From an uncultured Bacilli bacterium (GTDB taxonomy: Bacteria; Bacillota_I; Bacilli_A; RF39; UBA660), in the NCBI GenBank assembly GCA_910584305.1, contig CAJTZW010000006.1:1-64000 (forward strand): 64,000 nt of DNA. The letters are read 5' to 3'. Below are positions 26,112-33,340 of the stretch, in pieces (positions within the stretch are counted from its first letter, which is position 1; every line of letters begins with the position of its first letter). A model generated the notes under the pieces. The model ran no database searches, was not told the DNA's origin, and was given only the letters and a program-made list of their open reading frames with translations. A program made the position numbers and the translations under genes.

Positions 26112-26228
26112 CTATTTCTTTTTCCTTTCTTCTGTATATTGATTCAATAATAATTGTGTATATTCTTTCTTTAGTTCTTCATACACTAATTTTAATTGTC
26201 TAACCCTTTCTTCATTCAAATAATTCAT
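26112..26228 (-). CDS. small coiled-coil-like reading frame, 38 aa
   Basis: It runs from ATG 26228 to TAG 26112, 8 bases before the SDR start, with a strongly helical, charged composition (EERVRQLKLVYEELKKEYTQ). A second short frame just upstream (start MENREETIKK) could be its N-terminus displaced by a frameshift, so this may be a degraded small gene or a translational-coupling leader for the SDR. There is no clear ribosome binding site. Confidence 0.3.
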   Translation of the reverse strand: MNYLNEERVRQLKLVYEELKKEYTQLLLNQYTEERKKK

Positions 26229-26341
26229 CTCTATTTTCAACAAATTTGTTTCATCTTTTTCTTAATTGTTTCTTCTCTATTTTCCATACTACTACCAATA
26301 TCATCATACCATAAGATATTTTGTATCTCAATAAAGAATCA

Positions 26342-27229
26342 TCATTTTCTTATCTTTATAATATCTTCTTTTCCTATATCCCCTATTAATATAGAAGAGT
26401 TTATATTATGATTTTTGTAAGTATCTTGTACTTTATTTTCATCATAATTCGCATAGCAATATTTACAGAAATGTTTACATGAATTATACACCCCAATGTC
26501 AACCATTTCTACGCATTTACAAGTATTTCTATTCCTAGCTTTCCAATATTTAAAGTTGGTTTTTCCTGTTAACTTATACGCAAGTGTGGGACTTATACAA
26601 TCTTCTTTTCTAAATCCATACTCTACTAAATTGTGTTCTTCTGCACATGTCTGTACTGTCATATTATGTTTTTTCGCACTCCTACTAAATGAAGTTCCTA
26701 TTTCTTTATAATCTTCTTCTGTTATTATTTTAGGGTGTAACACATTTAAATTTCTTTCGACATTTTTATAATTATCTAGGAAGGATACGATGATATGACT
26801 CGTATAACCATCTAGTAAAGCACACATTCTCGCAAACATTTTTGTGTGATATTCGATACTATATTTTTCGCTAATAAAAATTGGATCATAACGTACATAG
26901 ATATTTTCTTTTCCAAGATGCTTGGATAGTGTTTGAATTGCTCGAATAATTTGTCCTTTGGGAGGAACATTGGGTTCTATCTCTTTATCATATGGGGTTA
27001 GTGTGATTTGAAATACAATGGGTTTATCAATTTTCTTTATGTGCTTTACAATAGGGATAGGATTCTTGGTACAAAATACAATCGCATCAATGTCTTCAAA
27101 ATAAATTCTACTGACTTGTCTTTGAAAAAAAGGATTTCTTACATCAACAAATCCTTCTTCATATCTTTTCATAAACCAAGGAGTATAAAAAGCAACAATA
27201 TCTGTTCTACCACTCACATTTAAAATCAT
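26342..27229 (-). CDS. DUF1848 family protein, 295 aa
   Basis: It begins MILNVSGRTDIVAFYTPWFMKR and contains IVFCTKNPIP and VRYDPIF, all typical of DUF1848. The C-terminus has a Cys cluster, CKC....YNSCKHFCKYCYANYD, that looks like an iron-sulfur site with a CxxxCxxC-like spacing. The family has distant radical-SAM-like character but no established reaction. The start is 1 bp after the NrtR-like gene stop, so they are translationally coupled. Confidence 0.85.
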   Translation of the reverse strand: MILNVSGRTDIVAFYTPWFMKRYEEGFVDVRNPFFQRQVSRIYFEDIDAIVFCTKNPIPIVKHIKKIDKPIVFQITLTPYDKEIEPNVPPKGQIIRAIQTLSKHLGKENIYVRYDPIFISEKYSIEYHTKMFARMCALLDGYTSHIIVSFLDNYKNVERNLNVLHPKIITEEDYKEIGTSFSRSAKKHNMTVQTCAEEHNLVEYGFRKEDCISPTLAYKLTGKTNFKYWKARNRNTCKCVEMVDIGVYNSCKHFCKYCYANYDENKVQDTYKNHNINSSILIGDIGKEDIIKIRK

Positions 27230-27230
27230 T

Positions 27231-28049
27231 TTATTTCTTCTTATAACGGAACATAGCTGATGGCCTATGCCCTTCTCCTGTTTTTACTTTATCTGTTTTT
27301 TCTACTTTACTAGCAATAATTCTACGGAAAGCTGGATCCAGCAATTTTTTACCTAATATTACTTCATATACCTGTTGTAATTCTCCAAGAGTAAAATATT
27401 CTGGCATCATGTTAAAAACAATATCTGTGTATTCTAATTTATTTTTGATACGTTCCAGTCCAGCTAATATTACGATTGGATGATCAAAGGCAAGTGAAGT
27501 ATTTTTAACAATTTCAAATTGATAGCGATCAGTTGTTAACTCTCTTAATTTCTTTTGTATAACAGTATGTATAGTTTCTGTACCATTATCTAATACTATA
27601 TCCACTTTATTATTTTCTTCTGTATAAGAGACATCAAACCAAGATGCATTTTTGTTGACACTCGTATTTAGTTTATTCTTATCGATAAGGGCAATAAAAG
27701 ACGTTGAGACAACACGCATTCTAGGATCTCTTTTTAACGAATCAAATGTATATAATTGTTCCAAATAGATATCTTTTACATTGGTTTCATTATATAAAAT
27801 TCTTTTAGCACATTCTTCTAGCGTTTCTGTTTGTGGATTTAAAAATCCACCAGGCAAGCACCACATGTCTTTAAATGGATAATCATTTCTTTTTACTAAT
27901 AGTATACTCATTTTCTTTTTACTTGTCTTACGATAATTTGACTGTTCCTCATCTGAAACGCTTACAATTAAAATATCAGTTGTCATAGATAGTTTTTCAA
28001 ACTGGCTCGAATCATACAAAGCTAAAAATTCTTCTTCACTTTTATACAT
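27231..28049 (-). CDS. NrtR-type Nudix-winged-helix transcriptional regulator
   Basis: 272 aa. Residues ~20-150 are a Nudix domain with a degenerate box (GGFLNPQTETLEECAKRIL: the REUxEE core lacks the key Glu pair), and residues ~165-265 a winged helix (ILAGLERIKNKLEYT; FTLGELQQVYE; DPAFRRII; GEGHRPSAMFRY). This arrangement is that of NrtR, a repressor of NAD-biosynthesis genes sensing ADP-ribose or NAD metabolites. The NAD salvage operon is encoded in this window with a palindrome array at its promoter. The pncC gene lies just upstream. Confidence 0.85.
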   Translation of the reverse strand: MYKSEEEFLALYDSSQFEKLSMTTDILIVSVSDEEQSNYRKTSKKKMSILLVKRNDYPFKDMWCLPGGFLNPQTETLEECAKRILYNETNVKDIYLEQLYTFDSLKRDPRMRVVSTSFIALIDKNKLNTSVNKNASWFDVSYTEENNKVDIVLDNGTETIHTVIQKKLRELTTDRYQFEIVKNTSLAFDHPIVILAGLERIKNKLEYTDIVFNMMPEYFTLGELQQVYEVILGKKLLDPAFRRIIASKVEKTDKVKTGEGHRPSAMFRYKKK

Positions 28050-28115
28050 AGTAACACCTCATATATATCATATCATAAATTTGTACACAACGTATCTTAA
28101 ATATTTCTAGTTTTT

Positions 28116-28586
28116 TTATAGTATTTCCTCCAATTTATCCATAATTTTTGAAATCACATATTCTTTATTTTTACTTCTTGAGTCTTCTTTAACTTCAAGC
28201 GTTATATCATAATATGTATTATTATAAAAGATACTTACATATACAACATTATCTTTTCCATATGGATTCGCTGCATCAATACGGTTTAGTTTTCCAGTAA
28301 TTCCCACACCTATATTAGCAGTTGTAAAAATGGCAATGTTTTTGCTCATTTCATGAGCTGTTTCCATGCTATAAACACTGTATTGGTTGATAACGGATTC
28401 AGATACTCCCATTTTTATTTTATATTCGTTACTATATGTAACTGCACTAAACTTTAAAATTTCACTAGCACCTTCTACACTAGTAATCGCATTTGCTACT
28501 CCACCACCTGTACAAGACTCCATTGTAGCAATGGTAAGTTTTGCATCAATTAATTTTTTTACTATTTTTTGTACTTTTTCATCCAT
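28116..28586 (-). CDS. pncC: nicotinamide-nucleotide amidase PncC / CinA C-terminal family
   Basis: 156 aa, stand-alone CinA_C domain: catalytic Ser in MESCTGGGVANAIT (about residues 21-34), conserved KFSAVTYSNEYK and GVGITGK. It deamidates NMN to nicotinic acid mononucleotide, recycling NMN released by DNA ligase into NAD. It sits 66 bp upstream of the NrtR-like gene on the same strand, supporting an NAD role. Confidence 0.88.
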   Translation of the reverse strand: MDEKVQKIVKKLIDAKLTIATMESCTGGGVANAITSVEGASEILKFSAVTYSNEYKIKMGVSESVINQYSVYSMETAHEMSKNIAIFTTANIGVGITGKLNRIDAANPYGKDNVVYVSIFYNNTYYDITLEVKEDSRSKNKEYVISKIMDKLEEIL

Positions 28587-28614
28587 AAAATCACGTCCTA
28601 ATCTATTTATATAA

Positions 28615-28636
28615 AAAGTTATGTCTCCATAACTTT
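28615..28636 (-). terminator. terminator after the 28658-29212 gene
   Basis: AAAGTTATG pairs with CATAACTTT around a 4-base loop and is followed on the minus strand by TTTTTATA. It separates the small-enzyme operon from pncC. Confidence 0.75.
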
Positions 28637-28657
28637 ACAATAAACTGCTACAATAAC

Positions 28658-29212
28658 TTATAAATATTGTAATAATTGTGGGAATTTTGTATAACCACTT
28701 TCAGAATTTAAATGTCCTCCATTAGAAATCATTACTTGCTTATCAGTTATGGTATCGGCAAATTCTTTTTCTGCTTTATATTTTACATATGGATCATTAT
28801 CAGAGTATAAACAAATAATATCATCACAGTACTTTTTAATGTCTGCCAAATTGTTAAAATACATGCTTTCATTTACTGCGTCATAATCCTTATCAATCCC
28901 CAAGTAGTTATTAAATCCACAAACAAAAACCAGTTTCTTGACATGAATTTTATTTTCCACTAAAAACTTGCAAAGGAAAATTGGCGCTATGGAATGCGCA
29001 AATATAGTTGTATCTTCATTGACAATATTCGCTTCTACATAGACTTTTAGAAGTTTAGACCAATTCTCATAATTCTGCTTGCCTACTCCTATTGGAAAAT
29101 CGGGCGTGTACACCCCCCATCCTCTACTTTCTATTTCTTCTCGCAGGTATGGAATCCAATTAGAAAATGAGCTTCCAAAACTACCATGTACTATTAAGTA
29201 ATTACTATTCAT
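28658..29212 (-). CDS. RBBP9/YdeN-family alpha/beta serine hydrolase, 184 aa
   Basis: VHGSFGSSFSNWIPYL start, nucleophile Ser in FAHSIAPIF, Asp in YSDNDPYV and catalytic His in NGGHLNSESG near the C-terminus, so a complete catalytic triad. RBBP9-like hydrolases act on small esters or amides; the substrate here is unknown. It is the last gene of a run of small enzymes on the same strand and ends in a terminator. Confidence 0.85.
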   Translation of the reverse strand: MNSNYLIVHGSFGSSFSNWIPYLREEIESRGWGVYTPDFPIGVGKQNYENWSKLLKVYVEANIVNEDTTIFAHSIAPIFLCKFLVENKIHVKKLVFVCGFNNYLGIDKDYDAVNESMYFNNLADIKKYCDDIICLYSDNDPYVKYKAEKEFADTITDKQVMISNGGHLNSESGYTKFPQLLQYL

Positions 29213-29224
29213 TTTTCATTCTCC

Positions 29225-29587
29225 TTATCTTGTAAATCTCCATTGTTTAAAATATGTACATTTACCATCCTGATTTAATGCTATTTGAAAAATCCCATCT
29301 ATTTCTTGCTCCACATTATTGGCGGTTAATGTTCTAGTCATCTGCCAATTTATAATACAGTGGTCTTCATTATAGGCAACAATTTCATACTTATAATCAA
29401 TATTCTTTTGATTATCTGCCACTACATTCCATAGATTTATAACCTCGTCAAACGTTTTACATGGTTCATCAATCGGATTTTCATAATACTGAACTTCTTT
29501 ATCTAACGTTTCTAGTGTTCTTTTCCAGTCCAATTCCTTCCATGAATCCATAAATTCTCTTGTCCAATTATCATACTTTTCTCTCAT
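29225..29587 (-). CDS. SnoaL/NTF2-like protein, 120 aa
   Basis: A one-domain cone fold: N-terminal helices (DNWTREFMDSWKELDWKRTL), an acidic pocket EVQYYENPID and paired strands CIINWQMTRTL and YFKQWRF at the end. Members bind or isomerise small organic molecules. The partner enzymes on both sides suggest a catabolic or detoxifying unit (inference). Confidence 0.7.
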   Translation of the reverse strand: MREKYDNWTREFMDSWKELDWKRTLETLDKEVQYYENPIDEPCKTFDEVINLWNVVADNQKNIDYKYEIVAYNEDHCIINWQMTRTLTANNVEQEIDGIFQIALNQDGKCTYFKQWRFTR

Positions 29588-29611
29588 TTTTTATTCCTTT
29601 CCTAATTGTCT

Positions 29612-29947
29612 TTACTTGTTTATCTCTTCCATTAGAATTTTAGCATATTTATCCATGCCTTCCCACACAGTAACCGAATATAAATGATTTACGTCACTCA
29701 ATTTTTTTAAGATATAAATCGCTATATTTTCAACAGTTGCCCTTACTTTAATGACATCATCTATATATGTTTTATTCAATGTATTAATTACCTCATCTAT
29801 TTTTGGTTGTATTTCATGAAAATCAATATTACCAACCATATTATTGATTAATTCACTTTTAAAAATAATTTCAATCTTAAATGTATGTCCATGAATATGT
29901 TTACCATGTGCAGCTTCAATGTATCTAATAATTCCCAATTTTGCCAC
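29612..29947 (-). CDS. 6-pyruvoyltetrahydropterin synthase/QueD-family protein lacking the catalytic Cys
   Basis: 111 aa. The metal-binding His residues are present in EAAHGKHIHGHTFKIEI, and later TVENIAIYIL and VWEGMDKYA match the family. In QueD a Cys precedes the H-G-H by three residues; here that position is Gly, and the preceding residues are shortened. It may act in a different pterin reaction or be inactive. The start MAKLGIIRY is in the right place for the first strand. Confidence 0.75.
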   Translation of the reverse strand: MAKLGIIRYIEAAHGKHIHGHTFKIEIIFKSELINNMVGNIDFHEIQPKIDEVINTLNKTYIDDVIKVRATVENIAIYILKKLSDVNHLYSVTVWEGMDKYAKILMEEINK

Positions 29948-29976
29948 TAAAAATCATTCTCCTCTTCACCCAAACT

Positions 29977-30321
29977 TTAGTCTACATATTTATGTTGTTC
30001 ACTGGCCCATGCTGGTGTACAAGGAACTGCTGCTTCAAAATCCCCGTCAAAAGCATAACATTCATTTTTATCAATAAGGATTACATCTCCTTCTTTAAAT
30101 TCAATCTTATCATTATTTTCCTTCATATATAGAATTCCATTACCATTAATGATATATAATAACTCTTTGCAATTTGTATTTACTTGAAATCCTACTTTTG
30201 GACTTCTACTATTTATTTTTATCACTGCAAAATTTATATCTTTATCAGAGGATGGGTAATCCATTCCTGAATAACCATCTCCACTATAAGACTCTGCTTT
30301 TTCCTTTTTTATAAACTCCAT
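29977..30321 (-). CDS. cupin-domain protein, ~114 aa
   Basis: A single cupin barrel (KELLYIINGNGILYM; EGDVILIDKNECYAFDG), but the usual His pair of motif 1 is absent or replaced, so metal binding is doubtful. ATG 30321 behind GGGAG is preferred over 30360. It precedes the PTPS-like gene. Confidence 0.65.
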   Translation of the reverse strand: MEFIKKEKAESYSGDGYSGMDYPSSDKDINFAVIKINSRSPKVGFQVNTNCKELLYIINGNGILYMKENNDKIEFKEGDVILIDKNECYAFDGDFEAAVPCTPAWASEQHKYVD

Positions 30322-30344
30322 TTGTATCTCCCTTTCTTTTTTTT

Positions 30345-31034
30345 TTAAATAAATTGCCAAATCCTATTATATTGTTCCATTTGTCTTTCCTTTTTTATTT
30401 GCGCGACTGGGTGATACAAAGGGACAATGATGAAATCCTTTATTTTTATTATAGGGTACTTTTCTATCGTTTTTGTTAAATTATTCTCTATTTTAAAATT
30501 ATAAATTTTAGAAAGTGAATATAGAGGATAATACCCTAAAGTTAATATTATTTTTGGTTTTACTATTTCTATTTGCCTTAATAAAAACTCTTTACAATTT
30601 AATGTTGAACATTTTAAATTGATATTATTTCCTCTATAATTATTGCCTTGTCTTGCACACATAATAGCATTTGTTATAAATGTATCATTTAATGAATATT
30701 TGTTATTAGATGATTCTTTAATATAACTTTCTAATAATTTCTTAGTATTGCTCTTTTCTGATTCTATTAATTCATTCCAGTTACTTTTATCATCTTTTAG
30801 TAACTCATTTAATTTTTTCATATCATTAAATGGTCCCCAATCTTGTCCTATCACCATTATTTTAGCATCTAATCTATTAAACCAATCCGTCCATATGGAT
30901 GGAACATTGGTACTAAATTCAATATTGGAATAAATATTAATCAATGATTTTTCTTTACATGTAAGATTAGTACATCTATCACATTTTGACATAGAAATTA
31001 ACAATTCTTTAAAGCTGTCTTTTTTCATTATCAC
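30345..31034 (-). CDS. uracil-DNA glycosylase family protein with an iron-sulfur Cys pair
   Basis: 229 aa. Catalytic-type motif VIGQDWGPFND (about residues 59-69), and the C-terminal LYHPVAQI (HPxA motif, a substrate loop). N-terminal CDRCTNLTC and a later CARQG...CSTLNC could supply four Cys for an Fe-S cluster, as in family 4/5 enzymes. It removes uracil or a related lesion from DNA (family assignment from motifs). It overlaps the acetyltransferase gene by four bases; the GTG at 31034 or ATG 31028 is the start. Confidence 0.75.
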   Translation of the reverse strand: MIMKKDSFKELLISMSKCDRCTNLTCKEKSLINIYSNIEFSTNVPSIWTDWFNRLDAKIMVIGQDWGPFNDMKKLNELLKDDKSNWNELIESEKSNTKKLLESYIKESSNNKYSLNDTFITNAIMCARQGNNYRGNNINLKCSTLNCKEFLLRQIEIVKPKIILTLGYYPLYSLSKIYNFKIENNLTKTIEKYPIIKIKDFIIVPLYHPVAQIKKERQMEQYNRIWQFI

Positions 31035-31564
31035 TTGCTTAGCCTTTTTAGTAAAATATATCTTTTAATGTTTTCATCTTTTTGATACCAATTCTTAATT
31101 TCATATTCTAAATCTTGTAAATTTTTTAAACTAAATTCATTCCCAAAAGTAACCTCTGCAACGACATTATAAATACCTTTTTCTTTTGCTCTTTCTTCTA
31201 AATACTTTACCAACACTTTTTGTAGTCCATTACCTCTATATTCTGGTAAAACAATTACTCCATCAATATCAGCACACTTACTATCAATATCTGGAATAAA
31301 ACTCTTAATTTGTTTCATTCTACTTGATACTGATAGAAATATCCAAGCAATCATTTTGTCATTATAAAATGCACCATAGATTTCACCATCATTTTCAGGA
31401 TTGTTTACAATTCTTAAATATGATTCTTCTTTAAAAGGTAAAAAATAACCTTTTTCATCTTCTTTAAAGTTATCAATAACTGTTTCCTGAATTTCATAAA
31501 TATCTCTAACATCGTCTATCCTACATTTTCTAATTTTAAGATTATCTAACTCAATTTTAGGCAT
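31031..31564 (-). CDS. GNAT-family N-acetyltransferase, ~177 aa
   Basis: Acetyl-CoA-binding motif A is seen as DGVIVLPEYRGNGLQKVLVKYLEERA (consensus R/Q-x-x-G-x-G/A). N-terminal IRKCRIDDVRDIYEIQ and a typical beta4 (GAFYNDKMIAWIFL) support the fold. Substrate unknown. ATG 31564 follows AGAAGG and is favoured over a GTG four codons upstream. First gene of the run leading to the glycosylase, cupin and PTPS genes. Confidence 0.85.
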   Translation of the reverse strand: MPKIELDNLKIRKCRIDDVRDIYEIQETVIDNFKEDEKGYFLPFKEESYLRIVNNPENDGEIYGAFYNDKMIAWIFLSVSSRMKQIKSFIPDIDSKCADIDGVIVLPEYRGNGLQKVLVKYLEERAKEKGIYNVVAEVTFGNEFSLKNLQDLEYEIKNWYQKDENIKRYILLKRLSK

Positions 31565-31669
31565 TTTTCTTTCCACCTTCTTGCAATAGCTATGACTGAA
31601 TTTATATAATTAAATTATACCATATTTTGTAAGAATTTACTATCATTTGTTTTTCTGTGTCTATAAGAC

Positions 31670-32248
31670 TCAAGAATACAACTTGTTCTTATGAATATAT
31701 TGTAATACTTTGGTATCTAATTTTTGTTGTACTTTAGAATCTTGATTTTTTAATAATTCTCTTATTTCTGTTGAGGATAATGTTTCTGTTTTTATGGGGA
31801 TAACTATAATATGTTCTTTAAATTCTGTGTAATTCTCTATAATTCTTTCTATATCTTTATTATTTCTGTTGATAACTAACAAATGAAAATGAGCGAGGAT
31901 ATATTTATAATTTTTCCATGTGGATAATTCTTTTAAATTGTCAATTCCACATATGAAGTAAATTTCATCTTCTTTATATTGGTTTTTAAAGTATGTAAGT
32001 GTCTCATAGGTATATGATTTATGTTCAATTTCGTAAGAAGAAACAGCCATACAAGGTTCTAGTTCTATCATTTGTTTTATCATTTCATACCTATGTATAG
32101 CGGGAATTAAGTTTTTTTTGGGATAATGATTTCCAGTGGGGACATAGACTAGTTTATCTACATATTTCTTTTGAAGAAGTTCAAGGCCTATTTTTTTATG
32201 CATATTATGAGGAGGATTAAAGCATCCTCCAAATATTCCTATTTTCAT
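31670..32248 (-). CDS. nadD: nicotinate-nucleotide adenylyltransferase
   Basis: 192 aa. MKIGIFGGCFNPPHNMH is the nucleotidyltransferase start (the second His of the HxGH is retained), followed by KYVDKLVYVPTGNHYPKK, and the C-terminal SSTEIRELL (ISSTxIR motif). It converts nicotinic acid mononucleotide to deamido-NAD. The start overlaps the PRPP-synthetase gene by 4 bases, and it ends the NAD salvage operon. Confidence 0.9.
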   Translation of the reverse strand: MKIGIFGGCFNPPHNMHKKIGLELLQKKYVDKLVYVPTGNHYPKKNLIPAIHRYEMIKQMIELEPCMAVSSYEIEHKSYTYETLTYFKNQYKEDEIYFICGIDNLKELSTWKNYKYILAHFHLLVINRNNKDIERIIENYTEFKEHIIVIPIKTETLSSTEIRELLKNQDSKVQQKLDTKVLQYIHKNKLYS

Positions 32249-33330
32249 ATTCCTAAATTTTTTATCTTTTTTAGAACTTCTTCTCTATCATTATGTAGTG
32301 TTGTTAAGGATTCACGCTCATTTAAAGCATTGATCATTTTCGCAATATATTCCGAACAATCTACATCTTCATACCATGGACTATTTTTAATTGTATCTGG
32401 TACATAGGATACATTGGTCGAATATAACTTATTAAAGTATCCTGCATTATACGCATCTATAAATGTTTGTGTTCCTTCTGTTAGGAGTGTAAAGGTAGCA
32501 ATTAAGTAGACTGATTTTGCCCCTTTTTCTTTTACTTCTTTGGCAACTTCAATCATGCTTTGCCCAGATGCAATCATATCATCTACAACTACAATATTTT
32601 TATCCTTTACATTAGCTCCCATATAGACATGTTCTACAATTGGGTTTTTCCCATTCACTACTTTTGATAAGTCTCTTCTCTTATAGAATACACCTACATC
32701 ACATCCTAGCATTTCTGCATAATATCTAGCACGTTCCATAGCTCCCATATCAGGGCTAATGACTAGTAGATTCTTCATATTTTCTTTTTCTTTCTCAATT
32801 AATTTGTCTAGGATAATATGTGTTGGATAAAAATTTTCAAAGGGAAGTCTTGGGATTGCATTGGATACATTTGGATCATGTGCATCACAAGTAATGATAT
32901 TACTAACTCCTAATGTTTCTAGTTCTTGTAAGGCAATTGCACAGTCTAGGCTTTCTCTTCCTTTTCTTTTATGTTGCCTTGCTTGATATAGAAGTGGCAT
33001 AACAATATTAATTCTACATGCATGCCCACTCGTTGCAGAGATAACTCTTTTGATATCTTGAAAATGTTCATCTGGACTCATTGGGACTTCCATACCATGC
33101 ATCTTATAAGATATTCCATAGTTTCCAACATCGCTTATAATAAATAAGTCTTTTTCACGAACAGTATCTTCTAGTTTTATTTTCCCTTCTCCATTCGAAA
33201 ATCTACTATTTTGAATGGGAACAATATAATCTTTTTTTGTTCCATTTAATCGTTTTAAATGCGCATTTACTTTTTCCCCAAGTTCTTTTGCATTTTCAAG
33301 TACTACTAATTTTAATTCATCTTTTTTCAT
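32245..33330 (-). CDS. ribose-phosphate pyrophosphokinase homologue, 361 aa
   Basis: A PRPP synthetase-like protein: N-terminal FSNGEGKIKLEDTVREKDLFIIS, a catalytic-region QARQHKRKGRESL and PRPP-binding loop NIVVVDDMIASGQSM. It is longer and more diverged than housekeeping Prs (~315 aa), with a ~20-residue insertion (YKMHGMEVPMSPDE). Being inside the NAD operon, it would supply PRPP to PncB (inference). Confidence 0.85.
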   Translation of the reverse strand: MKKDELKLVVLENAKELGEKVNAHLKRLNGTKKDYIVPIQNSRFSNGEGKIKLEDTVREKDLFIISDVGNYGISYKMHGMEVPMSPDEHFQDIKRVISATSGHACRINIVMPLLYQARQHKRKGRESLDCAIALQELETLGVSNIITCDAHDPNVSNAIPRLPFENFYPTHIILDKLIEKEKENMKNLLVISPDMGAMERARYYAEMLGCDVGVFYKRRDLSKVVNGKNPIVEHVYMGANVKDKNIVVVDDMIASGQSMIEVAKEVKEKGAKSVYLIATFTLLTEGTQTFIDAYNAGYFNKLYSTNVSYVPDTIKNSPWYEDVDCSEYIAKMINALNERESLTTLHNDREEVLKKIKNLGI

Positions 33331-33340
33331 AAAACTCTCC

